The notes: generated by a model not told the origin, from the letters alone. A DNA stretch of 64,000 nt from Ignavibacteria bacterium (GCA_017303675.1 JAFLBX010000001.1:1499970-1563969); one strand, 5' to 3'; numbered from the stretch's first letter, positions 1 to 10,215 are shown. Numbers and translations are program-made.

Positions 1-2787
1 TTTTGCCCTCTCATAGATATCTTTTCTAATATCATGATCAAGCCCAAGCTTTTGCGCAGAAAGGTATGAGTTAAGAACTCCGGACTTTGTTATTCTTTCT
101 GTGTTGAATTTCTGTACCAGATTATCCTTAGCGGAATTGAAAGTAATTTCTGAAACAGGCATTTCATTCAGCAGCCCGAAAAGTCCCGCCATTGCCTCAG
201 GCAGCTTATCGGATTGAGTTCCGATGTACGCGATGTTGTAATGCGAACGGTCCTTTTTCTGGGGGATTGAGTATGATGAAAATGTGCTGTAAGCCAGAGC
301 CTTTGATTCCCTTAACTCCTGGAACACTATACCTGCCATACCACCGCCGAAATATTCATTGTATAACGCAATGTATGGGATCTTTTCTTTATCATACAGA
401 TCTTTCTTTGTCATCATTAATATTTCTGCCTGTACCATATCAGGATAGTTTACCACGTAAACAGTATTTTCTCCTGTTGCCAGCTCTTCATATTTTACAG
501 GAACAGGTGCATCTTTCAGAGTACCGTTTGTCAGCGTGTATTCTGAATTTAATTTGGTGGAAATACTTTCTGATGAAAGCGGTCCGTAATACAGAATTTT
601 CTGTTTATAGTTCGGAAGATCCTTAATGATACTGATAAGCTCATCCGGGTTCAGAGATGCAAGCTCTGTTTCTGTAAATATATCCGTATAAGGTGATCTT
701 GCTCCGTACCTTCCGTAAGAATACATTGCATCCCACAATATAGTTTCTTTGTTAAGCTTGTTATCTGCCCGTACTTTAAGTACATCAGAAACCAGGTTTT
801 TTAAAGCTTCATTTTCAGCCTTCAGGTCTGTAATTACAGATTCAAGCAGTATAAATGCTTTATCAAAGTTTTCATTCAGTCCGCTTAAAGTGAGCACTGT
901 CTGGTCTTCACCGGTTGATATGCTGTATGAACATCCCAGCTTATAAAATTCTTCTTTAAGCTGAGAGGGTGAGTATTTGGAAGTGCCAAGGTATTCAAAA
1001 TATCCTGCTGCCAAAGGCAGCTTTTTATTGTTATAGCTTCCTATATCAAAAACAATACTCAGGTTAAACAGCTCATTTTCTTCGTTCTTTTTATAAAGCA
1101 GGGGAATATCATTTTTTACAGAAGTAACAAGCATATCATTATTATAATCCACAAAAACAGGCTGAATTTCCTCAGTAGTCATTTCCGATATCTCTGTTAA
1201 GAACTGTGATCTATCCTGACGGTTTACTTCAACAGGAGTTATCTGCGGCTTTTCAACTTTTTGAACGTTCTTATCTTCACCGGTTCTTTTATAAACCACA
1301 ACATAATTATCTTTATAGTTCTTTTGTGCAAAGTCTATAATTTCCTGCCTTGTTATTTTTTCAAGCCTTTGTATCCGGTTCACTTCATCTTCCCACGGAA
1401 TATCTTTAACAAATGCTTCTACAATATTCCCTGCCCTGGAGCGGTTTGATTCCTGTGATTTAATATCAGAAAGCTTAAGGTCATTTATAATTGCCTGCGG
1501 CAGCCATTCCGGGAATTCACCTTTTTTAACTTTTTCTACCTGCTCTAGTAATAATTCTTTAACGTCTTCAAGTTTCTGCTTTTCCCTTGGATTGCCGTAT
1601 AAAACGTGGGCTGAATAATCTTTATTAGTTACCACAAATGAACCTGATGCAAGTACTTTCTGGTTTTGGTTCAGGTTAAGGTCCAAAAGTCCTGCTGCGC
1701 TGTTAGCAAGTATCATATCAACCATTGTTGCCAGATCATTTTCTTTTGTATTCGCTCCCGGAAACCTGTAAGCCATCATGAGATACTCAGCTTCCTGACC
1801 GAATACATCTTTTTCAATTGGACCTTTTATTGGTTTTTCAACTGAAGGCTTGAATTCCGGTACTTCTTTTGAAGGCTTTGAGCCCCAGTATTTATCTATC
1901 AGCTCAATAGTTTTTTCAGGGTCCAGGTCACCTGAGAGCACAATTGCCATATTATTTGGCACATAATATGTATTATAGTACTCTATAACTTTTTTTATTG
2001 AGGGATTTTTAAGATGTTCTATTGTACCAATGGTGGTTTGTGTTCCGTATTGGTGGGTAGGGTACAGATTCAGGAATAATTCATCCCATACCTTATCATT
2101 ATCATCATCAAGGCTTATGTTCTTTTCCTCGTAAACTGCTTCAAGCTCAGTGTGGAAAAGCCTCATTACAGGATTGCGGAACCTTTCAGCCTCGATCTTG
2201 ATCCATTTCTCAAGTGAGTTTGAAGGAATATCGTTGGTATAAACAGTTTGCTCAACTGATGTATATGCATTGGTGCCGGTTGCGCCTATAATACTCATCA
2301 TTTTATCATATTCATTTGCTATTGCATACTTAGCCGCTAAACCTGAAACACTATCAATTTGCCTGTAGATCTGTTTACGCTTCTTTTCATCTTTTGTGCT
2401 TTTATATTTTTCATACAGAGAAATTATCTCATCAACCAGCGGCTTTTCTTTTTCATAATCTTTTGAACCGAACTTATCAGTACCTTTGAACAGCATATGT
2501 TCAAGATAATGAGCAAGGCCTGTAGCATCAGCCGGGTCCATTTTGCTTCCTGTCTTAACAGGGATGTATGTCTGAATCCTCGGCTGGTTCTTATAAACGG
2601 TTATATATACGGTAAGCCCGTTATCCAGCTTGTACATCCTGGTTTTTGTTGGATCATTTTCAACTATAGTATAAGTATAGCCGCCTTCGGTAATTTTTTT
2701 TACCTGGGCTGTTATATTTGATCCGAAAACTAAAGTGAAAAACAATAAAATATAAAAACAGGGAACTAACCTTTTTGATATCTTCAT
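1..2787 (-). CDS. M16 family zinc metalloprotease (insulinase/pitrilysin-like), C-terminus cut off by the window edge
   Basis: A periplasmic or cell-surface peptidase of the M16 family. The frame stays open from the ATG at 2787 to base 1 (929 codons). It starts with a hydrophobic signal segment (FYILLFFTLVFG) followed by a mature part ending in a long M16-like body. The inverted zinc motif HYLEH lies at residues 93-97 (bases 2497-2511): two His ligands and the catalytic Glu. Two-lobed M16 proteins of this type usually run to about 950-980 residues, so little is missing. It is the last gene of the minus-strand group that begins with the Mla genes, separated from the Fn3-like lipoprotein by about 100 bp. 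Substrate cannot be told from sequence. Confidence 0.9.
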   Translation of the reverse strand, partial: MKISKRLVPCFYILLFFTLVFGSNITAQVKKITEGGYTYTIVENDPTKTRMYKLDNGLTVYITVYKNQPRIQTYIPVKTGSKMDPADATGLAHYLEHMLFKGTDKFGSKDYEKEKPLVDEIISLYEKYKSTKDEKKRKQIYRQIDSVSGLAAKYAIANEYDKMMSIIGATGTNAYTSVEQTVYTNDIPSNSLEKWIKIEAERFRNPVMRLFHTELEAVYEEKNISLDDDNDKVWDELFLNLYPTHQYGTQTTIGTIEHLKNPSIKKVIEYYNTYYVPNNMAIVLSGDLDPEKTIELIDKYWGSKPSKEVPEFKPSVEKPIKGPIEKDVFGQEAEYLMMAYRFPGANTKENDLATMVDMILANSAAGLLDLNLNQNQKVLASGSFVVTNKDYSAHVLYGNPREKQKLEDVKELLLEQVEKVKKGEFPEWLPQAIINDLKLSDIKSQESNRSRAGNIVEAFVKDIPWEDEVNRIQRLEKITRQEIIDFAQKNYKDNYVVVYKRTGEDKNVQKVEKPQITPVEVNRQDRSQFLTEISEMTTEEIQPVFVDYNNDMLVTSVKNDIPLLYKKNEENELFNLSIVFDIGSYNNKKLPLAAGYFEYLGTSKYSPSQLKEEFYKLGCSYSISTGEDQTVLTLSGLNENFDKAFILLESVITDLKAENEALKNLVSDVLKVRADNKLNKETILWDAMYSYGRYGARSPYTDIFTETELASLNPDELISIIKDLPNYKQKILYYGPLSSESISTKLNSEYTLTNGTLKDAPVPVKYEELATGENTVYVVNYPDMVQAEILMMTKKDLYDKEKIPYIALYNEYFGGGMAGIVFQELRESKALAYSTFSSYSIPQKKDRSHYNIAYIGTQSDKLPEAMAGLFGLLNEMPVSEITFNSAKDNLVQKFNTERITKSGVLNSYLSAQKLGLDHDIRKDIYERAK

Positions 2788-2891
2788 ATAATGAAATTTT
2801 TAATTGTTATACTGCCAGAGGGTGCAGATTTAATCGCAGAAATTGATTTTTACAAAAATAATGAATTGTGACCAGTTATTCTACATAAAAA

Positions 2892-4019
2892 CTAAAAAAT
2901 TGCTTTACTTGAATCAGCCCAGGATAGTATATTTATATTATTTATTCCTGTGCCGTTTTGCATAATAACGGTTCCGGGAGCGGTGGAAGCGCAGTTTGAA
3001 AATAACACCCTTGCTGTATCGCAGCCAAAAACCGCTTTATAAGTAACTCCGATTGCAGTTGTCCGGCTGCGGGTGAAAACTGCCAAATGATAATTACCGT
3101 TGATAACCTGATCAAGGGTATATTCAGCCCTGAACTCATTATTTATAAATTGAATTTCAAGAGAATCACTGTAAACCGGTGTAAAAGTTACAGGCGGCCA
3201 GTTATTTACAGTAAAAGCTCCAATGACGTAATAATACGGGTTCTGAATAAAATTATTATCAGCGAATCTTACAGTTCCGCTGATCGTACCCGGGGTTAAT
3301 CCGGGTGCAGTTGAAAAATTAAAAACAGTAGACCAGTTTCCTGTGCTTGCGCCGTTGGAATTTGTTGCATTCACACGCCAGAAATAATTTGCTCCTGTTG
3401 TGAGTATAAAATACGGACATTGAAGCTGAGATACAGGAATATTGCCTGAATCAAGTAATATTGTTCCAAAAGAAGGGGCAGAAGAAACCTGCAGTCTGTA
3501 AATCTGGGCAGTTGGAGTATCGTCCCAGTCAAATAACGGAATGAATGATTGATCTACAGAGCCGTTTTGAGGCAATAACAAATTTGGCGGCGGGGGAGGC
3601 GAGAGAATAATATGAAATCTTCTCACTTCTGAATATGCTGTAAAGCTACCGCTGCCCAGCTCAGCTTTTACACGCCAGTAATAATAAACATTCGTCTGCA
3701 GTATACCTGTTGGTACATTAAATGAATTACCGGGTATTACAGTATCAAGAATTGCAGGGGTAATGAAATTTGCATCCTGTGAAATTTCTGCATAGTATCC
3801 GGAAGCATTCCCGTAATTTTCCCATTTTAACAGCGGTTCAAAAATTTCAATTGTCGCATTATTGCCCGGTTCTAATAATTTTACATTATTGATCTCCGGC
3901 TCATTATTTACAGGTACCTGAACTTCTTCATCCTTTTTACATCCGCTGATTAATAATAAACTGAAGATAACAGCACAGTAAAAAATTCCCTTATTTCCCG
4001 TTTTCAAGCTTTTGTTCAA
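2892..4019 (-). CDS. Lipoprotein with two fibronectin-III/Ig-like domains
   Basis: A 375-residue predicted lipoprotein. The signal peptide ends in a lipobox (LISGC, lipidated Cys near residue 27) followed by KKDEE. Two similar Fn3-like domains follow at about residues 45-138 and 143-238; both carry the WxNYG/WDDTP and YYWRVKA/YFWRVNA pattern of sugar-binding or adhesion Fn3 modules. The last 135 residues are a different domain starting at GTISGTVRFADN, resembling a carboxypeptidase-regulatory-like fold. Its first 29 bases overlap the end of mlaD, so the two are probably translationally coupled and it may be an envelope partner of the Mla system. That role is inferred from position only; no family function recognised. 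Confidence 0.75.
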   Translation of the reverse strand: MNKSLKTGNKGIFYCAVIFSLLLISGCKKDEEVQVPVNNEPEINNVKLLEPGNNATIEIFEPLLKWENYGNASGYYAEISQDANFITPAILDTVIPGNSFNVPTGILQTNVYYYWRVKAELGSGSFTAYSEVRRFHIILSPPPPPNLLLPQNGSVDQSFIPLFDWDDTPTAQIYRLQVSSAPSFGTILLDSGNIPVSQLQCPYFILTTGANYFWRVNATNSNGASTGNWSTVFNFSTAPGLTPGTISGTVRFADNNFIQNPYYYVIGAFTVNNWPPVTFTPVYSDSLEIQFINNEFRAEYTLDQVINGNYHLAVFTRSRTTAIGVTYKAVFGCDTARVLFSNCASTAPGTVIMQNGTGINNINILSWADSSKAIF

Positions 4020-5043
4020 GTTTTATTTTTTGCTCTAAATCTCTTAACTCTTTTTCCTTCTTAAGCAGTTCCTGTTCCTTTATCCTTAATTCCAGCGCTT
4101 TTTTATCCATATTTTTTTCCCAGTCGGGCTGGCTCCAGTAACCGATATCTTCAAAATATCCTTTAAATAAAAAGTTATGTTTTAGCGCTTCCATATTCTG
4201 CGCAAAACTGAATGATCCGTTTTCAAGGTTTTTGGTTGTCATATTTGCATTCAGCATCATTGCTTTCAGGTTATTTGCAAATGCTGTATCAGTTAAAAGT
4301 GTTCCAACTATACTTTCATTTGAGTTCATTTTGCGCACAATTTCACTTATATCAACAGTGATCCTGTTTATCTGTTTGGTTAACAGGTCAAGATCGCTCG
4401 ATACATTATCAACCGTGTTAGTTACTTTACCAAATACAACATTTAACTGTCCGGAATAATTGGCAAACGACCTGAATGTTGTATCAATACTTCTGTATAA
4501 AGTATCATTATTGACTAATTGACCCAGTGTTCCCTGTCCGAGATTTACTTTGCTTGTAATTTCAGAGAGGTCTTTGGTAATATCAGAAGCGTTATCACTT
4601 GATTCTTTCAGGCTGTTCATAATATCAGCAACTTCAACGGGTTTGATAGAACCCAGCATTTCTCCATCCTGCACTTCAGGGGTACCGGGAGTGCCCGGTG
4701 TTATATCAATAACCTTATTGCCTACAAGTCCATCTGAACCGATAGTTACCCTGGAATCTTTTTTAATGAATTTTTGGACACTGCTTTGAATTGTCATTGT
4801 AACAAGCACTTTGTTCGATGCCTCGATATCTACACCATCAACCTTGCCAACAACAATTCCGTTCAGCCTTACAGAGCTCCCGGTTTTCAGCCCGCCGACC
4901 GATTCAAATTCAGATTTAATATTAAATGTCGGTGTAAAAAGATTATCTTTACCGCCCAGAACAAAAATTGCAACCACAAATAATAAAAATCCCACAATGA
5001 TGAAGAAACCGACTTTTAATTTTTTTTCATTGCTTGTTTCCAT
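3991..5043 (-). CDS. mlaD: MlaD/MCE-domain lipid-transport substrate-binding protein
   Basis: Periplasmic, inner-membrane-anchored component of the Mla (maintenance of lipid asymmetry) ABC system. One N-terminal membrane segment (about residues 10-30, FFIIVGFLLFVVAIFVLGG) is followed by the MCE domain (about 37-115, SVRLNGIVVGKVDGV and GSDGLVGNKVIDI). The remainder to residue 350 is long and helical, ending in a charged coiled coil rich in K, E and L. That makes it about twice the length of E. coli MlaD and closer to longer MCE proteins of Bacteroidota. It follows mlaE and mlaF, the usual gene order, and ends inside the Fn3-like lipoprotein gene. Confidence 0.92.
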   Translation of the reverse strand: METSNEKKLKVGFFIIVGFLLFVVAIFVLGGKDNLFTPTFNIKSEFESVGGLKTGSSVRLNGIVVGKVDGVDIEASNKVLVTMTIQSSVQKFIKKDSRVTIGSDGLVGNKVIDITPGTPGTPEVQDGEMLGSIKPVEVADIMNSLKESSDNASDITKDLSEITSKVNLGQGTLGQLVNNDTLYRSIDTTFRSFANYSGQLNVVFGKVTNTVDNVSSDLDLLTKQINRITVDISEIVRKMNSNESIVGTLLTDTAFANNLKAMMLNANMTTKNLENGSFSFAQNMEALKHNFLFKGYFEDIGYWSQPDWEKNMDKKALELRIKEQELLKKEKELRDLEQKIKLEQKLENGK

Positions 5044-5100
5044 AATATAAATTATTTACTTTATAAACTTTTTTGACAGGCTGAATATTTTATCCTGTAT

Positions 5101-5898
5101 TTAACTTTTTTTATCTTCGCTGCCCGGGTAATTGCTCAGGCTGCTGTTATCATCAGATTTAACTTCTTCAAAGAATGAACGAACAAAATCATCATCAGAT
5201 CTTTCAAGCTCATCATATGTACCTGATTCAGTATAGGTGCCTTCTTTAAGTACAACTATCCTGTTGGCTACAATTTTGGCGCATATCATATCATGTGTAA
5301 CCACTATTGAAGAAACCTTATATTTTCGCTGCATTCTTACTATCAAATGGCTGATATCCCTGGTAGTTTCCGGATCAAGACCTGTTGTCGGTTCATCCCA
5401 CAGCATTATTTCAGGGTTCATTATTATAGTTCTGGCAACACCAATTCTCTTTTTCATTCCTCCTGATAGCTCAGAAGGCATTTTATCTATAGCCTGGCTA
5501 AGACCAACATCTTTTAAAACCTCTTCGACTTTTTTATCGATTTCATCTTTATTAAGATCGGTATTTCTCATCAGGGGGAACTGCAGGTTCTCCCTTACCG
5601 ACATTGAGTCATATAAAGCCCCGCTCTGGAATACAAATCCTATTTTTTTTCTCATATATTGCAGTTCTTCGTATGAAAGATCAGGAATATTTTTACCAAG
5701 TACTTTCACCGTCCCTGAATCAGGCTTAATTAGCCCTACAATACATTTTAATGTAACAGATTTACCGGTACCTGATTTACCAAGTGTCACTATTGTTTCA
5801 CCCTTGTTTATTTTCAGGTTAATATCTTTCAGAATAACATTCTTGCCGAATGATTTCTTAAGATGTTCAATATCTATTACAGTTTCTGTATTTTCCAA
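5101..5898 (-). CDS. mlaF: MlaF-type ABC transporter ATP-binding protein
   Basis: Cytoplasmic ATPase that powers the MlaE permease. Visible motifs: Walker A GKSGTGKS (about residues 37-44), Q-loop FVFQSGALYD, ABC signature LSGGMKKR with the GM variation typical of the MlaF/Ttg2A family, Walker B IMLWDEPTTGLDP, and the H-loop VVTHD. At 265 residues it has normal length. The C-terminal tail (about 30 residues, acidic and Ser-rich) is an extension over the catalytic core. It starts 9 bp after mlaE ends. No mlaB (STAS) or mlaC gene is seen nearby. Confidence 0.95.
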   Translation of the reverse strand: MENTETVIDIEHLKKSFGKNVILKDINLKINKGETIVTLGKSGTGKSVTLKCIVGLIKPDSGTVKVLGKNIPDLSYEELQYMRKKIGFVFQSGALYDSMSVRENLQFPLMRNTDLNKDEIDKKVEEVLKDVGLSQAIDKMPSELSGGMKKRIGVARTIIMNPEIMLWDEPTTGLDPETTRDISHLIVRMQRKYKVSSIVVTHDMICAKIVANRIVVLKEGTYTESGTYDELERSDDDFVRSFFEEVKSDDNSSLSNYPGSEDKKS

Positions 5899-5907
5899 AT
5901 TTCAGTT

Positions 5908-6681
5908 TTATAGAATAATATTTGTGATCTGAACAGCGATCATATCCCAGATAATTACCATCAATGACGAGATAACTACCGATGAGTTTGCCGCTATACC
6001 AACACTTTCTGTACCTTTATCCGCATTATAGCCTTTATAGCAGCCAACAATTCCGATTGTAAAGCCGAAGAAAAATGTTTTTATTGTAGGTCCAATAATA
6101 TCCCCAATACTTAAAGCATCAAAAACCTGGCTAAAATATAATCCAATTGATACATCACTCACAACATTTAACGCAAGATAGCCACCCAATAAAGCTATTA
6201 CATCTGCATATATGATAAGCAGAGGTATCATTAGGGTTGTTGAAACTACCCTGCTAATTACAAGAAAATTGAACGGATTGCATGCAGAAACTTCCATAGC
6301 ATCTATCTGTTCTGTTACTTTCATCGAGCCCAGCTCTGCCCCGATGCTTGATCCTATTTTACCTGCACATATCAAACCTGTTATAACAGGTCCAATTTCA
6401 AGTATTATTCCAAGACCCACCATTGAAGGAATAAGTGATGTGGCACCAAATGGCTGTAATGTCGGAATTGCCTGCAGAGCGAGAACAAATCCGATAATAA
6501 AGCCGGTAATACCAACTAAACCTAATGATTTGTTCCCGATCTGGAAAAATTGTTTAATTATTTCATTCAGATTAAAAGGAGGTTTAAATACTTCCCTGAA
6601 AAATCTCATTGAAAAATCAAAGATTCCCCATGTTTCCGTGAATATATCTTTTAGTGACCCGGGAAGTAAATTTTTTAACAA
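5908..6681 (-). CDS. mlaE: MlaE family ABC permease
   Basis: Integral inner-membrane permease of the Mla lipid transporter, 257 residues with about five membrane segments. The family signature region is clear: GFVLALQ, then VGLGIILEIGPVITGLICAGKIGSSIGAELGSMKVTEQIDAMEV around residues 90-130, then NPFNFLVISRVVS. The reading frame has no ATG upstream; the best start is a TTG at 6681 (MLKNLLPGSL), since an in-frame stop lies just before it. It lies 15 bp after the preceding outer-membrane-protein gene and 9 bp before mlaF. Confidence 0.94.
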   Translation of the reverse strand: MLKNLLPGSLKDIFTETWGIFDFSMRFFREVFKPPFNLNEIIKQFFQIGNKSLGLVGITGFIIGFVLALQAIPTLQPFGATSLIPSMVGLGIILEIGPVITGLICAGKIGSSIGAELGSMKVTEQIDAMEVSACNPFNFLVISRVVSTTLMIPLLIIYADVIALLGGYLALNVVSDVSIGLYFSQVFDALSIGDIIGPTIKTFFFGFTIGIVGCYKGYNADKGTESVGIAANSSVVISSLMVIIWDMIAVQITNIIL

Positions 6682-6696
6682 TTTAATTAAATTTAA

Positions 6697-7359
6697 TTAA
6701 TATTTTCTTCTTATGTTTACATCAATGAACGGGTTTGCAATACCCAGTATAACCCCGAATGAAAAATCAGTTATTGAAGGTTTATCTTTCGTCAGCATAA
6801 ATGTATGCCTGAGCTTTACATGCGGATAAAATAATAATTTGTGATTTCTTATTGAGTAACCATATGTTATTTCCGGAAAAATTCCTTTGCCTTTAAAATC
6901 TGTAAAATAACCTGCACCTACTGATACAACACTTGTTCCCTGAAGCATATGAGACGGCTCAATGCCATCTGCAAGCAGAATATCATATTTGTAAGATAAC
7001 CTGAGGTAATGCCTGATGTTTCCACCGAATATCATCGAGTATTCCGCAGCTGTTCTGTGCTCACCTAATTTCCCGAAGCCAATCGATACTTCCTTGGTTA
7101 AACCGGCATATACTTTTCTGTCAGTATATTCAACAAGCGGATTCAGTAGATAAATCGCGGTTAATACCCCTATAGAAACAGGAAGGACAGATGATGTTTT
7201 TCCTGAAAGCTCAGGAAGTTTTTTATTTTCAGCGGTATTTTTTAATTTAATTTTGGTAAGGGAAAAATTTTGCTGTTGGTTAACCTGTGAATAGGAATTT
7301 AATGCAATAAAGAGCAGAATAAATGCTGCAGATTTGTAGGTTATGCTCTTTAATCTCAT
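6697..7359 (-). CDS. Predicted outer-membrane protein encoded upstream of mlaEFD
   Basis: A 220-residue exported protein. The first 24 or so residues form a signal peptide (AAFILLFIALNSYSQ). The remainder alternates polar and hydrophobic residues with many Gly and aromatic residues (GGNIRHYLRLSYKYD, SVGAGYFTDFKG, ITYGYSIRNHKLLFYPHVKLRHTF), as in small beta barrels. I do not recognise a named family. It is the first gene of the Mla operon, so an outer-membrane function in lipid trafficking is plausible but is inference only. Confidence 0.65.
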   Translation of the reverse strand: MRLKSITYKSAAFILLFIALNSYSQVNQQQNFSLTKIKLKNTAENKKLPELSGKTSSVLPVSIGVLTAIYLLNPLVEYTDRKVYAGLTKEVSIGFGKLGEHRTAAEYSMIFGGNIRHYLRLSYKYDILLADGIEPSHMLQGTSVVSVGAGYFTDFKGKGIFPEITYGYSIRNHKLLFYPHVKLRHTFMLTKDKPSITDFSFGVILGIANPFIDVNIRRKY

Positions 7360-7442
7360 TAAACATCCATAGTTTATTTATTATTATCAGGAATAAATCA
7401 GGAAGTTTAAATTTTGCCGGTTTTAAGGCAATTTTACCTGAA

Positions 7443-9728
7443 TTAGTTTTCCATTATTTTAGATATCGAATTATAATATGCATCTTTTGCAATTTCAAGC
7501 GGTATATTTACCTCTTTATTTATAATTACAGCGTTTCCGCCGGTTTTGCCAATAATCAAAAATCCGATATTATTTTTTTCGCAGATATTTCTAACTGTAT
7601 CTTCATTACCCTTATCAAATGAAATTACGGCTCTGCCGTGCGATTCATTAAACAGGTAAAAATCAGGTCTTCCCTTGTATTCTATATTAACATTGCAGCC
7701 TATGGGTAAGGTTCTGTTTATCAGGGAGCACTCAGCAATACTTACGGCAAGTCCGCCATCAGCAACATCATGAGCTGAATTAATACTTTTTGCTTTTGCA
7801 AGCTCTACAAGTGTTTTTACCAGGTTGCTTTCTGTTTCAAGATCAATTTCAGGTGAATCACCCTTTACCAAACCGAAGTGATGCTGCATGTATTCACTTC
7901 CGCCAATTGAATTACTGCTGTTAATATTGCCTATTAACGCAATTATATCACCTTCATTCCTGAAGTATGATGTAACCATGCAGTCAACATCTTCAATTAA
8001 GCCTACCATACCTATCGTCGGAGTAGGATATACGGCATAGTCGGGTGATTCATTGTAAAAACTTACATTACCGCCGGTCACAGGAGTGTTTAATTTTTTG
8101 CATGCATCACCAATACCCCTGATAGCTTCCCTGAATTGATAATATACTTCCGGTTTATACGGATTCCCGAAATTGAGGCAGTTTGTTATAGCAAGCGGTA
8201 TAGCGCCCGTGCATGCAACATTCCTGGCTGATTCACACACAGCAGCCATAGCCCCTTTGTATGGATTCAGATAAACATACCTGCCGTTGCAATCTGTCTT
8301 CATTGCAAGCGCTTTTTTTGTTCCTTTTATCCTAACCACAGAAGCATCGCCTCCCGGCATTATTACTGTATTGGTCCTAACCTGTGTATCGTATTGTTCG
8401 TAAACCCAGTTCTTGTTGGTAATGTTGGGTGCAGAAAGCAAACTGATCAATACAGAATTCAGGTCCTTTGGCTCTGCAAGATGTGACTCGTCAAAATTCT
8501 GAACTTCTTTTAAATAAGCGGGTTCTTTTGATTCACGTACATAAACCGGGGCATCCCCTCCAAGTACAAGTGTATTGGCAGGTACTTCAGCCATTACTTT
8601 ACCCTGGTATGTAATTTTCACGTTGGGTCCCTGTGTTACTGTACCGATTTCTACACAATTCAGGTCCCATTTATCAAATATTTTTTTTGCAGTATCTTCT
8701 TTTCCTTTTTGGATAACAACCAGCATTCTTTCCTGTGATTCTGAAAGCATAAGCTCATAAGCTGACATATTTTCTTCTCGGGCAGGTACAAAATCCAGGT
8801 TGATATCCATACCCATGCCGTCCTTCGCGCTCATTTCACTGGTTGAGCAGGTTATTCCTGCTGCTCCCATATCCTGCATTCCAACAACAACACCGCTTTT
8901 TATCAATTCTAATGATGCCTCCAGCAGTAATTTTTCTGTAAACGGGTCGCCGACTTGTACTGAAGGTCTCTTGGCTTCCGATGCTTCGGAAATTTCTTCG
9001 GATGCGAAGGTTGCGCCGTGAATACCATCTCTACCGGTCGAAGAGCCGACTATGAATACCGGGTTGCCAACGCCTTTAGCTGTAGCTTTTGCAACTTCAT
9101 CCTGCTTAACAATACCAACAGCCATTGCATTTACCAGCGGATTATCGCGGTAGCTTTCATCAAAATAAATTTCACCGCCAACTGTAGGAACCCCAAAACA
9201 ATTGCCGTAATCACCAATACCCTTAACAACATTTTTGAATAGATATTTTGTACGGGTAAAATCGCCATTTGATATATCAGACGTCCCCACCTTGTTAAGG
9301 GGAGGATTAGGGGAGGTAGATATACTTCCAAATCTTAATGAATTCAGTGCAGCAATGGGTCTTGCGCCCATTGTGAATATATCGCGCAGAATGCCTCCAA
9401 CACCTGTTGCAGCGCCCTGGTAAGGCTCGACTGCCGATGGATGGTTGTGTGATTCAATTTTAAATGCTACTGCGAGCCCATCGCCGATATCTACAAGTCC
9501 TGCGTTTTCTTCACCTGCGCCAACAAGCAGCCTTCCGCCTGAGCGTGGAAGCTTTTTTATCTCAAGTATTGAGTTTTTGTATGAACAGTGTTCTGACCAC
9601 ATTACAGAATATATTCCAAGCTCAGTATAGCTCGGTTTTCTGCCGAGGATATCAAGTATCCTGTTATATTCTTCTTCCATCAAGCCAAATGTTTTGGCCA
9701 GCTCAAGTGTTACTTCCGGTTCCTGCAT
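7443..9728 (-). CDS. purL: Phosphoribosylformylglycinamidine synthase subunit PurL, with an inserted repeat peptide
   Basis: Catalyses the ATP- and glutamine-dependent FGAR to FGAM step of purine synthesis together with PurQ and PurS. 761 residues; family blocks are present: SEHCSYKNS (about 45-53), [18 protein letters not shown] (109-126), [15 protein letters not shown] (172-186) and GGNVSFYNE. Between LRFG (131-134) and KYLF (161-164) there are 26 residues where small-type PurL enzymes such as the B. subtilis one have about seven. The extra stretch is encoded by a palindromic repeat (see the repeat at 9281-9320). The frame is intact, so the enzyme is probably active. No other purine genes lie next to it. 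Confidence 0.96.
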   Translation of the reverse strand: MQEPEVTLELAKTFGLMEEEYNRILDILGRKPSYTELGIYSVMWSEHCSYKNSILEIKKLPRSGGRLLVGAGEENAGLVDIGDGLAVAFKIESHNHPSAVEPYQGAATGVGGILRDIFTMGARPIAALNSLRFGSISTSPNPPLNKVGTSDISNGDFTRTKYLFKNVVKGIGDYGNCFGVPTVGGEIYFDESYRDNPLVNAMAVGIVKQDEVAKATAKGVGNPVFIVGSSTGRDGIHGATFASEEISEASEAKRPSVQVGDPFTEKLLLEASLELIKSGVVVGMQDMGAAGITCSTSEMSAKDGMGMDINLDFVPAREENMSAYELMLSESQERMLVVIQKGKEDTAKKIFDKWDLNCVEIGTVTQGPNVKITYQGKVMAEVPANTLVLGGDAPVYVRESKEPAYLKEVQNFDESHLAEPKDLNSVLISLLSAPNITNKNWVYEQYDTQVRTNTVIMPGGDASVVRIKGTKKALAMKTDCNGRYVYLNPYKGAMAAVCESARNVACTGAIPLAITNCLNFGNPYKPEVYYQFREAIRGIGDACKKLNTPVTGGNVSFYNESPDYAVYPTPTIGMVGLIEDVDCMVTSYFRNEGDIIALIGNINSSNSIGGSEYMQHHFGLVKGDSPEIDLETESNLVKTLVELAKAKSINSAHDVADGGLAVSIAECSLINRTLPIGCNVNIEYKGRPDFYLFNESHGRAVISFDKGNEDTVRNICEKNNIGFLIIGKTGGNAVIINKEVNIPLEIAKDAYYNSISKIMEN
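9281..9320 (-). repeat. Palindromic repeat inserted in frame within purL
   Basis: The minus strand reads a CCCCTT/AAGG(T)GGGG hairpin core preceded by CCTAATCCT, encoding residues 137-150 of PurL ([14 protein letters not shown]). The same core, CCCCTT-nnn-AAGGGG followed by a G/A-rich flank, occurs in intergenic DNA at 36988-37003 and 46166-46183. The resemblance and the length excess against known PurL enzymes indicate that a mobile short repeat landed in a surface loop without breaking the frame. Exact borders are uncertain; the whole excess region is 9249-9326. Confidence 0.7.
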
Positions 9729-9734
9729 ATTATT

Positions 9735-10214
9735 TTATGTTTTTTCGGATAAGATTCTAAATCGTTCAGCAAATAGATTTAAGTCCTTTTCATGAAAATC
9801 AGTTTTATAACAAAAATCGTTTAATATATAATGGTGTATTTCTTTTGCTAATTCTGTTGGAATATTTATCCTACCGCTGTCTAGATATGTGTCCATTGAT
9901 TTAGAAGCGCCTTCGATATAATCTTTAAGATATTCTTTATAATTTCTTTTCAACAATTCTTCTGCTAATATATTAAAATATTTTGGTGCACCAAATCCTT
10001 CTTTACCAAATTTAGACAATTCTATATATAGGTCTCTTATCAATATTATATTTATATCCTTTATATCAGAAGAAATATGCTCTAACAATTTCAAACGGAA
10101 TTCCAGGTTATTATCAATTAGCTCATCACCATGTTTTCCGTTTCAGTCAAATTTTATTTTATTAAAGGTTTCGGAGGAATAATTATCAATGAATGTTTGA
10201 ATTGAATCTTCCAT
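9735..10214 (-). pseudogene. Hypothetical protein gene with an internal TGA stop (about 160 codons)
   Basis: From the ATG at 10214 the frame reads MEDSIQTFIDNYSSETFNKI, then KFD, then TGA at 10143-10145, then continues NGKHGDELIDNNLEFRLKLL and stays open to the stop at 9735. The reading on both sides of the stop looks equally protein-like, and a one-base change (TGG to TGA) would restore it. The downstream 119 residues alone can start only at a TTG (10094). Either a point nonsense mutation, a base error in the assembly, or less likely recoding. Family not recognised. It starts one base after the stop of the small gene at 10216-10383 and ends 6 bp before purL. Confidence 0.6.
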
Positions 10215-10215
10215 T

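Noticed and set aside
192-946. Plus-strand ORFs at 192-626 and 749-946
   Set aside because: They lie opposite the continuous M16 protease frame on the minus strand, have no family features and no upstream signals.
5237-5932. A 231-residue plus-strand ORF
   Set aside because: It is the antisense of mlaF (Walker A, signature and Walker B are on the minus strand); low-complexity Ile/Ser-rich translation.
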